DNA of 31,126 nt from JAFDVL01 sp043736395 (GTDB taxonomy: Bacteria > Acidobacteriota > Blastocatellia > RBC074), in assembly GCA_043736395.1 (NCBI GenBank), contig JAYTCQ010000327.1, positions 1 to 31,126 of the forward strand. Reading direction: 5' to 3'. A program made the position numbers and the translations under genes. Under the pieces are notes generated by a model. The model did no database searches. It saw only the letters and a list, made by a program, of their open reading frames with translations, and was not told the DNA's origin. Of the stretch, positions 24,642 through 31,126 are shown one piece after another. The first letter of the stretch is position 1, and each line of letters begins with the position of its first letter.

Positions 24642-24807
24642 AATTTTTCTATTAGCCCAGCCGTTCACGGCTGGGTGTCGGCAATAAAAAATCACAGCCC
24701 GATTTATCGGGCTTGGCAAGGGCTTAAGCCAGGAAAAAGAACGCTGAAGCGCCCTATAATATTTTCGCCTCTCTTCCCAGCCGTGAACGGCTGGGCTAGT
24801 AGAAAAA
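24642..24807. repeat. Compound palindrome with self-complementary arms
   Basis: Arms 24653-24675 and 24776-24798 are perfect 23-bp complements, and the match continues outwards with one mismatch to about 24642 and 24807. Each arm is itself a hairpin: CCCAGCCGT, TC, ACGGCTGGG. In the loop, AGCCCGAT-TT-ATCGGGCT forms another short stem, followed by the palindrome GGCTTAAGCC (24721-24730). The result can be one long stem or a row of small ones. Confidence 0.92.
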
Positions 24808-24961
24808 ATAGCTTTGTACCATGTGAAATTTTGGAAGCCGCGAAAAAAATTTCTTCTCAAAGCAGCGAGGAATGGGACACATCAAAAAGTGTCATAATTT
24901 TCCGAACTCAAACTTTCATCTCCAACTATTCTCTCCTTGTCTAATTAACTAAGGAGCAACT

Positions 24962-25306
24962 ATGGAAGATTTTGAAGATTACTTGAAATTTTTTCTAATT
25001 GGTGTTTTGCCTTTTCAAATGATCGGATTCTTTGTTTGCCTGCACAGAATTCGTGCGCAAAAACGAAAAGCGAATTTTTTTGGAATCATCTTACCGCTAC
25101 TCACTTTTTTCATTGCTGCAACTTGTGGGACATTGATTTTCGCAAGCATTCCATCTAATGAGCATGCTATGTTCAGCAATGGTCTAACTGCTATTTTTCT
25201 CGCAATCTTAATTATCCCAATTGGTGCAACAGCCAATTTATTCTGCGCCTTGTTTATTCCATTACTGGCAAATTATGTTGCTTCATTTGGTACGAAAAAA
25301 ATATGA
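24962..25306 (+). CDS. Small membrane protein of unknown function
   Basis: A 114-aa protein with about four hydrophobic segments (about 9-27, 39-62, 71-90, 92-108), the second preceded by the basic loop RIRAQKRKAN. No family is recognised. AAGGAGCAACT just before the ATG is a strong ribosome site. Its stop overlaps the next ATG as ATGA, so it is translationally coupled to the DUF2157 protein and likely works with it. Confidence 0.75.
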   Translation: MEDFEDYLKFFLIGVLPFQMIGFFVCLHRIRAQKRKANFFGIILPLLTFFIAATCGTLIFASIPSNEHAMFSNGLTAIFLAILIIPIGATANLFCALFIPLLANYVASFGTKKI

Positions 25307-26634
25307 CCTCCCAACATTCAACTGATTTTCGATCTAGACTGAAACAGGAAATTCCGCACTGGCAACAGGAAGGAATTATCTCTGAAGAAGCTGCCGCCAA
25401 GCTCACGCAACGTTATCAGCTTGATGGCATTCAAAAAGAATCTTCGCGGTTGCTCGCAGCGGCATTATTCACGCTCGGCGGATTATTGCTGGGCGGCGGC
25501 GTCATCACTTTCGTAGCCGCCAACTGGGAAGAAATTCCAACGTTCGCTAAAGTCACGATGTTGCTTGCGACATTACTCGCGTTTCATCTGACGGGCTATT
25601 GGCTCTGGTATCAAAAGGGCTGGACGCGCTTTGGACACGCCTTGGTTTTTGCCGGATGCCTGGTGTTTGGCGCGAATATTGGATTGATGGCGCAAATTTT
25701 TCACGTCAGCGGAAAATGGTACGGAGCCTTTTTAGCCTGGTCGGTAGGATCGCTGATTATGGCGTATGCCGTACGCAGTTGGTTGATCGGAATGTTGGCA
25801 TTGGCTACGGCGACGATCTGGTTCAGCGGCTTTAATTTTGATTCGCATAGTTCATGGCGTTCAATTTTTCCGGCCTTAATTGCCGCCGTATTTTTGCCGC
25901 TGGCGTGGCAAATCAGTTCGCGCGTTTTGTATACGGCTACATTCCTGAGCCTCACATTTTCGCTGGCGATTCTGACCGGAGATAAATATTCATCAGGTCG
26001 TTTTATTTTATTGGCGATGGCGGTCAGCGGTTTATTGGCGTGGGCAGTCGGTGAATTTCATCGCTCTAAAAAAATCAAACCGGAATTCGGAAATCCGGTA
26101 GCAGCTTTAGGAATGTTGACGCTTGCCATCGCTGCCTTTATCGGATCATTTCACGACGTGTGGCGCTCCAGTTCTTACAACAGCGACGACCAAATTCTTC
26201 CGTTCACATTGCTGTTGCCTGCGCTTGTGGCCGGAATTATCGCGCTCATTTTGCTGATTAATTCACTGACTTCACATCAACAATCGGAGCGGAGCTTTTT
26301 GCAAATCGCGGTAATTTCAGCCGCTATAATATTGAGCATTTGCGCGACGCTCGGAGCCACTCATCGCGGCGACATGGCGTTGCTCACAATTGGCGCCAAT
26401 ATTGCTGCGCTGGCGCTCGCCGCCGCCTCAATTGCCAGCGGATTATTGGATGAACGGCGCATCGCATTCTGGTTCGGTACGCTGTTCACGGTGATCTTGA
26501 TTCTATCGCGATTCCTGGAATATGAAACTTCGCTGTTACTGAAATCCGCAGCGTTCATCGCTTGTGGTGCAATTGTGATCGCGGTCGGCATCGCTTATGA
26601 AAATTATTTACGAAGAAAGGAATTGAATGTATGA
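25303..26634 (+). CDS. DUF2157 multi-pass membrane protein
   Basis: A 443-aa membrane protein. The soluble N-terminal 45 residues (EIPHWQQEGIISEEAAAKLTQRY) and the following LLAAALFTLGGLLLGGGVITFVAANWEEIP are hallmarks of DUF2157, a family of unknown function. About twelve membrane segments follow. It is regularly found beside a GDYXXLXY protein, as here, with both junctions overlapping in ATGA form. The pair probably makes one envelope complex, but its activity has not been settled as far as I know. Confidence 0.93.
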   Translation: MTSQHSTDFRSRLKQEIPHWQQEGIISEEAAAKLTQRYQLDGIQKESSRLLAAALFTLGGLLLGGGVITFVAANWEEIPTFAKVTMLLATLLAFHLTGYWLWYQKGWTRFGHALVFAGCLVFGANIGLMAQIFHVSGKWYGAFLAWSVGSLIMAYAVRSWLIGMLALATATIWFSGFNFDSHSSWRSIFPALIAAVFLPLAWQISSRVLYTATFLSLTFSLAILTGDKYSSGRFILLAMAVSGLLAWAVGEFHRSKKIKPEFGNPVAALGMLTLAIAAFIGSFHDVWRSSSYNSDDQILPFTLLLPALVAGIIALILLINSLTSHQQSERSFLQIAVISAAIILSICATLGATHRGDMALLTIGANIAALALAAASIASGLLDERRIAFWFGTLFTVILILSRFLEYETSLLLKSAAFIACGAIVIAVGIAYENYLRRKELNV

Positions 26635-27149
26635 ACAAACGCGTATTGATTTTTGCTGTCGCAGTTCTCTTGCAAGTACTAATTTTATTCGGCGTACCGG
26701 CGAAGAAAGTTTATACGCGCTCCACCGGACGCGATGTCGTGCTCAAGGTTGCGCCGGTTGATCCGTACAGTGTTTTAAGCGGCTATTACGTCACGCTTGG
26801 CTACGACATTGGTCAACCGCAGTCGCTTAAAAAATCCTCTGAATTGAAAGATGGTGAAATCGTTTATACAGTGGTTGAGCAACAAGCGGATGGTGTCTGG
26901 AACCCCGTCAGTATTGAGTCAGAGCTACCAAAAAATCTCGCCGCGAATCGTGTCGCCTTGCGCGGACAATGGGATGGTTGGCGTATGACTTACGGCATCG
27001 AAGAATTCTATATCCCCGAAGGTAAGCGCCAGCAAATCGCCGACGACCTCGACAAAAATCGCAACGAAGCCCGCGTAGATGTAAAGGTTGATAGCAGTGG
27101 CAACGCCGCTCTCTTGAGGCTTAGAATTCAAGATCGTACCTACGAATAA
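26631..27149 (+). CDS. GDYXXLXY-domain protein
   Basis: A 172-aa protein with an N-terminal membrane anchor or signal segment (VLIFAVAVLLQVLILFGVPA) and a periplasmic domain. DPYSVLSGYYVTLGYDI carries the family's motif, here with Gly-Tyr-Tyr in place of Gly-Asp-Tyr. A conserved VALRGQWDGWR and EEFYIPEGK follow. Its start overlaps the DUF2157 stop. The usual gene pair is conserved, so this is the outer partner of that membrane protein. Length is typical. Confidence 0.9.
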   Translation: MNKRVLIFAVAVLLQVLILFGVPAKKVYTRSTGRDVVLKVAPVDPYSVLSGYYVTLGYDIGQPQSLKKSSELKDGEIVYTVVEQQADGVWNPVSIESELPKNLAANRVALRGQWDGWRMTYGIEEFYIPEGKRQQIADDLDKNRNEARVDVKVDSSGNAALLRLRIQDRTYE

Positions 27150-27187
27150 AGGCATTGTCCTATTCTCTAATTCCTGATTCCTCAAAT

Positions 27188-28510
27188 ATGACCAGACGAA
27201 TTATCACTGCCATCTTAAATTTTGTTTTGCGAATTTTCTTTCGTCGGATTGAAATCGCAGGCGTCGAACGCGTCCCCACGGAAGGCGCAGTTATCTTCGT
27301 ACTGAATCATCCAAACGGCTTGATTGATCCGGTATTTATTTTATGCCTCGCGCCGCGTCCGGTGTCGTTGCTGGGGAAATCTACGTTATTCAAAATGCCG
27401 ATCATTGGATGGATTGTTCGTGAAATTGAGACGATGCCCGTCTATCGAAAACAAGACAGCGGCGAAGACACTTCGCGCAATCGTGAGACGTTTCAGAAAT
27501 GCCGCGAATTGCTCGAACGAGGCGGATCACTCGCACTTTTTCCTGAAGGCGTTTCGCACTCCGAACCTTCGCTTCGCCCTTTAAAAACAGGGGCGGCGCG
27601 AATTGCGCTCGGAGCAGCTTCGGCGGGGATGACGCAGGAATTGCGCATCGTTCCGGTTGGATTGTATTACACCGCGAAGGCTACATTTCGAAGCTCGGCG
27701 TTGTTGTATTTTGGCGATCCGGTCAAAGTGAATCCGGTCAAACTTGATGAAAATTACGAACCTCCGCGTGAAGCGGCGCGGGCGCTTTCCGATCAATTGG
27801 AAATTGCCTTGCGCGAAGTCACACTCAATGCTGACCAGAAGCAGGCGATGGACACCGTAGCGCGCGCCAAAGAAATTTTCATGGCGGATGTGACGAATGA
27901 TTCGACACTGAATGATGAGTTGCAACTGAAAAAAAGATTTGTCGAGGGCTACGAATTTTATCGTACGCACGCGCCTGAAAAATTAGCGCACATTGAGGGA
28001 CGGATTCGGCAACACGCGGAGGAATTACAACAAGCCGGATTGGATTCTCACGACTTAGCGGTCGCACAAAAAGTCACGCCTGGAACTGTCTTTTCACGAG
28101 CGTTTGGATTTGCGCTGTGGTTTCCATTCGCGCTGGCGGGCGCAGTGATTCACTATCCGGCGTACATTCTTTCAGGAGTTCTCGCGAAGCGATTCAGCCA
28201 CGACGAAGACGATATTGTTTCGACGATTAAGGTGCTGTCTTCCGCTTTGTTATTTCCGTTAACGTGGATTGTTTGGGCCGTGATTGGTGCGTTGAAATTC
28301 GGGTGGATTGCCGCGCTGATTATTTTACTCGTTCTGCCATTGCTCGGATTTGTCGCCGTACGCTTTCAAGAAGAATTTGATACAGCGATGGGCGTGCTGA
28401 AGGCGATGTTATTTTTTGTGAGAAGACATTATTTTTTGCAACGATTGATTGTCGAACGACGGCAGATTCGGGCGGAAATTATGGCGCTGGGGGAAGAACA
28501 GAATAAGTAG
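27188..28510 (+). CDS. PlsC-like acyltransferase with C-terminal membrane segments
   Basis: A 440-aa lysophospholipid/glycerol-3-phosphate acyltransferase-type protein. The HX4D catalytic motif is NHPNGLID (His41, Asp46), followed by the FPEG block at 118-121 that binds the phosphate. A charged helical middle (about 215-290) precedes two or three hydrophobic segments in the last 140 residues. This shape resembles eukaryotic-type Sct1/Gpt2 acyltransferases and their bacterial relatives more than short PlsC. It acts at the membrane, acylating a glycerolipid intermediate, but the exact acceptor is unknown. ATG 27188 is preferred to a TTG at 27155. It lies 38 nt after the GDYXXLXY gene and so may share the transcript. 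Confidence 0.88.
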   Translation: MTRRIITAILNFVLRIFFRRIEIAGVERVPTEGAVIFVLNHPNGLIDPVFILCLAPRPVSLLGKSTLFKMPIIGWIVREIETMPVYRKQDSGEDTSRNRETFQKCRELLERGGSLALFPEGVSHSEPSLRPLKTGAARIALGAASAGMTQELRIVPVGLYYTAKATFRSSALLYFGDPVKVNPVKLDENYEPPREAARALSDQLEIALREVTLNADQKQAMDTVARAKEIFMADVTNDSTLNDELQLKKRFVEGYEFYRTHAPEKLAHIEGRIRQHAEELQQAGLDSHDLAVAQKVTPGTVFSRAFGFALWFPFALAGAVIHYPAYILSGVLAKRFSHDEDDIVSTIKVLSSALLFPLTWIVWAVIGALKFGWIAALIILLVLPLLGFVAVRFQEEFDTAMGVLKAMLFFVRRHYFLQRLIVERRQIRAEIMALGEEQNK

Positions 28511-28847
28511 CGCAATCCAGCCATGGTTGCGACAGGCTTTGGCACAAAGCCTAATCTATGGATCCATCACAACTTGAATGGTCAGCATATATTTTCGTAA
28601 GTCTAAAGCAATATTGGCAGCAGAGAGAATACGGAACAGACGGAAATAACGGAACACACGAAATTTCTGTACGATCAAATTATTTGCAAGCAGAATTCTT
28701 ATTCCGTTTGTTTCGTTATTTCCGTCTGTTCCGTATTCTCTGCCTTTTCTTCGCAAGAACTCAATTCCATTAACGGTTTCAGAAATGTCATAGATTAGCT
28801 TTTTTGCTACGGCAAAAAAGCTGTCGCAACCACGGCTGGTTACGCTA
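28509..28847. repeat. Nested palindromic element (outer pair)
   Basis: The 334-bp gap between the acyltransferase and GNAT genes is one imperfect palindrome. The left side (28509-28560) and right side (28789-28847) share, in inverted order, CATAGATTAG and AGCTGTCGCAACCACGGCTGG-like blocks with scattered mismatches. Each side has its own hairpin: AGGCTTTG-GCA-CAAAGCCT on the left, AGCTTTTTTGC-TACG-GCAAAAAAGCT on the right. A different palindrome sits inside it (28624-28741). The arms run over both flanking stop codons. Confidence 0.85.
28624..28741. repeat. Inner 28-bp inverted repeat inside the nested element
   Basis: Positions 28624-28651 and 28714-28741 are perfect 28-bp complements, built of ACGGAA-type phrases (GAATACGGAACAGACGGAAA is the left-hand part). 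The match continues inwards less perfectly through ACGGAACACACGAAA. It shares no sequence with the outer pair, so it looks like one palindrome inserted into another. Confidence 0.93.
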
Positions 28848-29303
28848 CGATTTCATCCATTCAAAAACACGGTAATGTTCGCCGTTCATTCCTAGTCTTG
28901 TATACACTTCCTGTGCGCGTTTATTGCGTTCATCCACATACAATCGAATCCCACGCAAATTCTGATCGGCATTCACAATTGCTTTTACGTGATCATACAA
29001 TCCGGCGTAGATTCCCTGTTGACGGCCTTCCGGGGCGACGTAGACGCTTTGAATCCACCAGACCATCCCGTTACGCCAATCACTCCATTCATACGTAATC
29101 ATCAGCGAAGCGATAATTTTTCCGGCACGTTCGGCGACGAAGTATTGTCCGAGTGCGGCATTAGCGAAAACTGCCGCAACACCACGTGTACAAATTTCTC
29201 TGTCTAAAATCATGTCTTCCGTTTCCAGTGCCATCGCCAATTGAAAGCCAACGATGATGTCGACTTCGGCTGGATTTGCGTTGCGATAAAGAATTTCACT
29301 CAT
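28845..29303 (-). CDS. GNAT family N-acetyltransferase
   Basis: A 152-aa acetyl-CoA-dependent acetyltransferase of the Acetyltransf_1 type. Motif A, the acetyl-CoA pyrophosphate loop, is VYVAPEGRQQGIYAGLYDHV; the preceding strand is MVWWIQSVYV, and LYVDERNKRAQEVYTRLGM is the motif B helix with the usual NxxAxxxYxxxGF pattern. Substrate is unknown. ATG 29303 is taken because MSEILYRNA is the typical GNAT first strand; a TTG at 29321 would add six residues. The stop codon lies in the arm of the palindromic spacer. Monocistronic as far as I see. Confidence 0.9.
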   Translation of the reverse strand: MSEILYRNANPAEVDIIVGFQLAMALETEDMILDREICTRGVAAVFANAALGQYFVAERAGKIIASLMITYEWSDWRNGMVWWIQSVYVAPEGRQQGIYAGLYDHVKAIVNADQNLRGIRLYVDERNKRAQEVYTRLGMNGEHYRVFEWMKS

Positions 29304-29450
29304 AAAGATTTTGCGGAACAAATTGTTATAGACCTGTCACTGTTCTGCCAAAAGGCGGGTTTACTTTAAGCACATCGGAGCAAGCAGAACAAAGCCCTAA
29401 CGTTCTAAGAGATTTTTTTGACAGCCCATAAGCGAGAGTCGAGGTTCATC

Positions 29451-29741
29451 ATGAAAGTTAAATTACCAGCAGATGTTTTGGCAGCGCAAATGCTTAATTC
29501 CCACAAACGTTTCGTTGATTTCAATTCGACCCAGCAACATCTGGCAATGGAAATGTTGACCACCCATATCGAAGCGACGCGTAAGCTTGGCACGCCAGAC
29601 AGCCTGAAAGCTGCTGCCACTGATGCTATTTTTCTCGCGTCAATTTATGAACAATCTTACGAGCCGATTCCAAGTCATACGCGCTCAGCTTCTTCCAGCC
29701 TCAACAGCGACTACACGTCCGGCTGGGCGGAAGAGCTTTAA
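29451..29741 (+). CDS. 96-aa protein of unknown function
   Basis: A short soluble, helical, slightly acidic protein with no signal peptide or membrane segment. MKVKLPADVLAAQMLNSHKR begins it, the middle is helical (LAMEMLTTHIEATRKL), and the tail is Ser/Thr-rich and probably disordered. GAGG lies upstream of ATG 29451, and an excellent intrinsic terminator follows 50 bp downstream, so it is a real, separately transcribed gene even though I recognise no family. It is divergent from the GNAT gene. Confidence 0.72.
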   Translation: MKVKLPADVLAAQMLNSHKRFVDFNSTQQHLAMEMLTTHIEATRKLGTPDSLKAAATDAIFLASIYEQSYEPIPSHTRSASSSLNSDYTSGWAEEL

Positions 29742-29792
29742 GATTTAACAATCTTCTTCCTGATTTTTTTCTCCTGATTGATTTCCTGTGGC

Positions 29793-29836
29793 ACACACGC
29801 AAGCCGGAATTTATTCCACTTGCGTGTGTTTTTTTT
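29793..29836 (+). terminator. Intrinsic terminator
   Basis: ACACACGCAAG (29793-29803) pairs perfectly with CTTGCGTGTGT (29819-29829), with an inner GGAA/TTCC stem in the loop, followed directly by a run of eight T. It ends the plus-strand 96-aa gene. On the minus strand no T tract follows, so it serves the plus direction only. Confidence 0.88.
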
Positions 29837-29839
29837 GCT

Positions 29840-30541
29840 TCAGCGACCTTTTTTGGAGGTCATTTGTGCGCGGCGTTCAGCGGCGGCAATGGCAGAGTCC
29901 TGATCCCTGAATCCTGCTGCTTTCGGATCAATTTCAAAATGTGCCGGATCACCCAAACCATACCGCCAATTGAAGCCATGACGCTGCATAATTTTTACGA
30001 CTTTTCGGCCTTCACGCGTTAATTTACGGTGGCGCGGACTTTGGACGACATCCGCAAAATCCACCGCTAATCCAGCTTCATGTAATGAAGTTCCTGGCCT
30101 TCTGGCACCAAAAATCCCACGATGCATTTTGCAGGTGTAGACCTGAGCGCATTGATAAATTAAATGCTGTTGCGCCTTAGAGCGGTAAGCACTGGTAATT
30201 CTTGGCGCGACTCCGGAGTCCTCCATATCTTCGAGCGCGGCGTTCAATTTAACGCGCGTCATCGGATGCAAACTATTGAGTTTTTTTCGATTGATTGATT
30301 GCTGAAGTAATTCTTTGCTTGCGGCGGCTTGCGCCTGCGCTTTAAGAATCGCATTTTTTTTAGACAAAAGTTTCGTTTTAGAAGTCGTGCCGGACTCTGA
30401 CTCTACCGCTTCTGGAAATTCAATTTTCCCTTTTTTGCCCTTGCGAACACCTGCGACATCACTAAGATTTGCAGCCAGTGCAGTAGTCGAAATTAAACCC
30501 GTCAGAATTCCCCACGCCAGTAACGAGGAAATGTTTTTCAT
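29840..30541 (-). CDS. M15 family (VanY-like) peptidase, secreted
   Basis: A 233-aa exported zinc peptidase of the D-Ala-D-Ala carboxypeptidase / endolysin-like M15 family, acting on peptidoglycan peptides in the periplasm. Signal peptide at 1-23 (SLLAWGILTGLISTTALAA). A basic, helical spacer of about 70 residues follows. The catalytic domain has ITSAYRSKAQQ (substrate Arg), TSLHEAGLAVDFAD with zinc ligands His154 and Asp161, and DPAHFEID with His201 as third ligand. All key residues are present. The C-terminal tail is basic (RRAQMTSKKGR). Confidence 0.9.
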   Translation of the reverse strand: MKNISSLLAWGILTGLISTTALAANLSDVAGVRKGKKGKIEFPEAVESESGTTSKTKLLSKKNAILKAQAQAAASKELLQQSINRKKLNSLHPMTRVKLNAALEDMEDSGVAPRITSAYRSKAQQHLIYQCAQVYTCKMHRGIFGARRPGTSLHEAGLAVDFADVVQSPRHRKLTREGRKVVKIMQRHGFNWRYGLGDPAHFEIDPKAAGFRDQDSAIAAAERRAQMTSKKGR

Positions 30542-30573
30542 GTTCTTACCTGTTTTTATAAAGGGGTTCCCAG

Positions 30574-31126
30574 TTAATTCGCCGATGGAAAGCGTCGCCT
30601 TCTTTTGGCGCTTAACGTCATCGGCATTTTAACATCAACCATGCGTTCGATTGAAGCCTCATTCAGCGCTCGCGGAAATGACATCACTTCAGTTGCGCCA
30701 CGGATGCGCGAACTGGAGAGAATTTCGTGCAGATGACGGTCTTTGTAAATGATCCGATTCGCGTTGTCATCAGCTTTCACCATTGAACCTTTTAGCTCTA
30801 CACCGGCGAATAAACCACGGCTGCGCGAGTAAGATAAAATCCGCGCGCCAAGAAAAGCATCGGTTGAAATCGCCGCATTTCTTCCCACCATTCCCGCAGT
30901 CGCTCCGGCATCGGCTCCGATTTCTATTTTGCTGCTCAGGAGGGAATTAAGCCCCGAACGATTCATGATCAGCAGGACTAAATCCACGGATTGAAAGCCA
31001 ATCTGAAAACCAAAGCTGCCACCGCCGATGGTAATAAAAACCGGAGGCCCCCAGCCTCGTGTTTCCTGCCTGCAACTGACGACTCCGCGTCCCCATTCTC
31101 CGCCGAATCCAAAACCGCCTTTTTTC
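30574..31126 (-). CDS. Ysc84/SYLF-domain lipid-binding protein (N-terminal part cut by the window edge)
   Basis: The frame is open to the right edge, so the start lies outside. Visible residues begin KKGGFGFGGEWGRGVVSCR and continue GPPVFITIGGGSFGFQIGFQ, VDLVLLIMNRSGLNSLLSSK, and ILSYSRSRGLFAGVELKGSM: these are the successive conserved blocks of the SYLF (Ysc84) domain, known to bind lipids and, in eukaryotic members, actin. Bacterial members are usually exported. The tail ends with a basic KRRRRFP. It is 32 nt upstream of the M15 peptidase start and on the same strand, so the two may be co-transcribed. Confidence 0.93.
   Translation of the reverse strand, partial: KKGGFGFGGEWGRGVVSCRQETRGWGPPVFITIGGGSFGFQIGFQSVDLVLLIMNRSGLNSLLSSKIEIGADAGATAGMVGRNAAISTDAFLGARILSYSRSRGLFAGVELKGSMVKADDNANRIIYKDRHLHEILSSSRIRGATEVMSFPRALNEASIERMVDVKMPMTLSAKRRRRFPSAN

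Larger units (their letters stand above)
24537..24961. other. Non-coding spacer with two palindromic elements
   Basis: A 425-bp gap downstream of the GntR gene and upstream of a new plus-strand run. It contains two separate palindromes (24542-24637 and 24642-24807). The remaining about 150 bp ends in the AAGGAG ribosome site of the next gene. Frames that stay open here only reflect the palindromes and have no start signal. Confidence 0.7.

Noticed and set aside
24288..24860. Minus-strand 190-codon frame across the GntR end and the spacer
   Set aside because: Runs antisense to the GntR gene and through both palindromes; composition and lack of a start site mark it as a shadow.
24675..24944. 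Plus-strand 89-codon frame over the palindromic region
   Set aside because: It reads through the inverted repeats, has no ribosome site, resembles no protein, and lies directly upstream of a gene with a strong start.
28556..28773. Overlapping short frames on both strands in the acyltransferase-GNAT gap
   Set aside because: They mirror each other because they translate the two arms of the inverted repeat; no start signals or conserved features.

Overview
The window looks like a chromosomal segment of a Gram-negative-type bacterium. It carries an outer-membrane polysaccharide export pair (SLBB-domain exporter and Wzc-type tyrosine autokinase), signal-peptide enzymes and an Ysc84/SYLF protein. 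Gene content and the many compound palindromic spacers remind me of Acidobacteriota (Blastocatellia-like). That placement is inference; there is no rRNA or marker gene here to confirm it. Composition is uneven: the left third is very AT-rich (8 G+C in the 60 bases 2341-2400), the middle and right are near 50% (34 G+C in 15661-15720).

Region 1 (131-20217, all minus strand) is an exopolysaccharide or O-antigen-like capsule locus. In transcription order, right to left: SLBB/Poly_export exporter, Wzc-like autokinase, a four-helix-bundle (S23/IVP) protein, DegT/DnrJ sugar aminotransferase, an Rpn-type PD-(D/E)XK nuclease with a 12-bp tandem repeat, GalE, FkbM methyltransferase, AsnB-type amidotransferase, Wzx flippase, GT4, CgeB-like glycosyltransferase, SAM methyltransferase, a second FkbM methyltransferase, Wzy-like polymerase, Gmd, and another GT4. 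This is a Wzx/Wzy-dependent pathway: nucleotide sugars are made by GalE, Gmd and the aminotransferase, assembled by three glycosyltransferases, decorated by three methyltransferases and possibly AsnB, flipped by Wzx, polymerised by Wzy and exported by the Wza/Wzc-like pair. The locus runs off the left edge, and the usual partner reductase for Gmd is not in view.

Region 2 (20218-20743) is a 526-bp divergent spacer. It holds a candidate minus-strand promoter, an inverted repeat and two leader hairpins, one terminator-like, ahead of the exporter gene. On the other side lies a plus-strand membrane-anchored TPR protein with a C-terminal jelly-roll-like domain (20744-22111).

Region 3 (22264-31126) is ordinary accessory and housekeeping content: a secreted esterase, a GntR-type regulator, a four-gene plus-strand run (small membrane protein, DUF2157, GDYXXLXY, PlsC-like acyltransferase), a GNAT enzyme, a 96-aa orphan with a clear terminator, an M15 (VanY-like) peptidase and a partial SYLF protein.

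The most unusual feature is the spacers. Six intergenic gaps contain long imperfect or perfect inverted repeats of unrelated sequence but similar architecture (short phrases, often repeated, facing each other; some nested inside others). One set brackets the S23/IVP gene. No tRNA, rRNA, CRISPR array or transposase was found.
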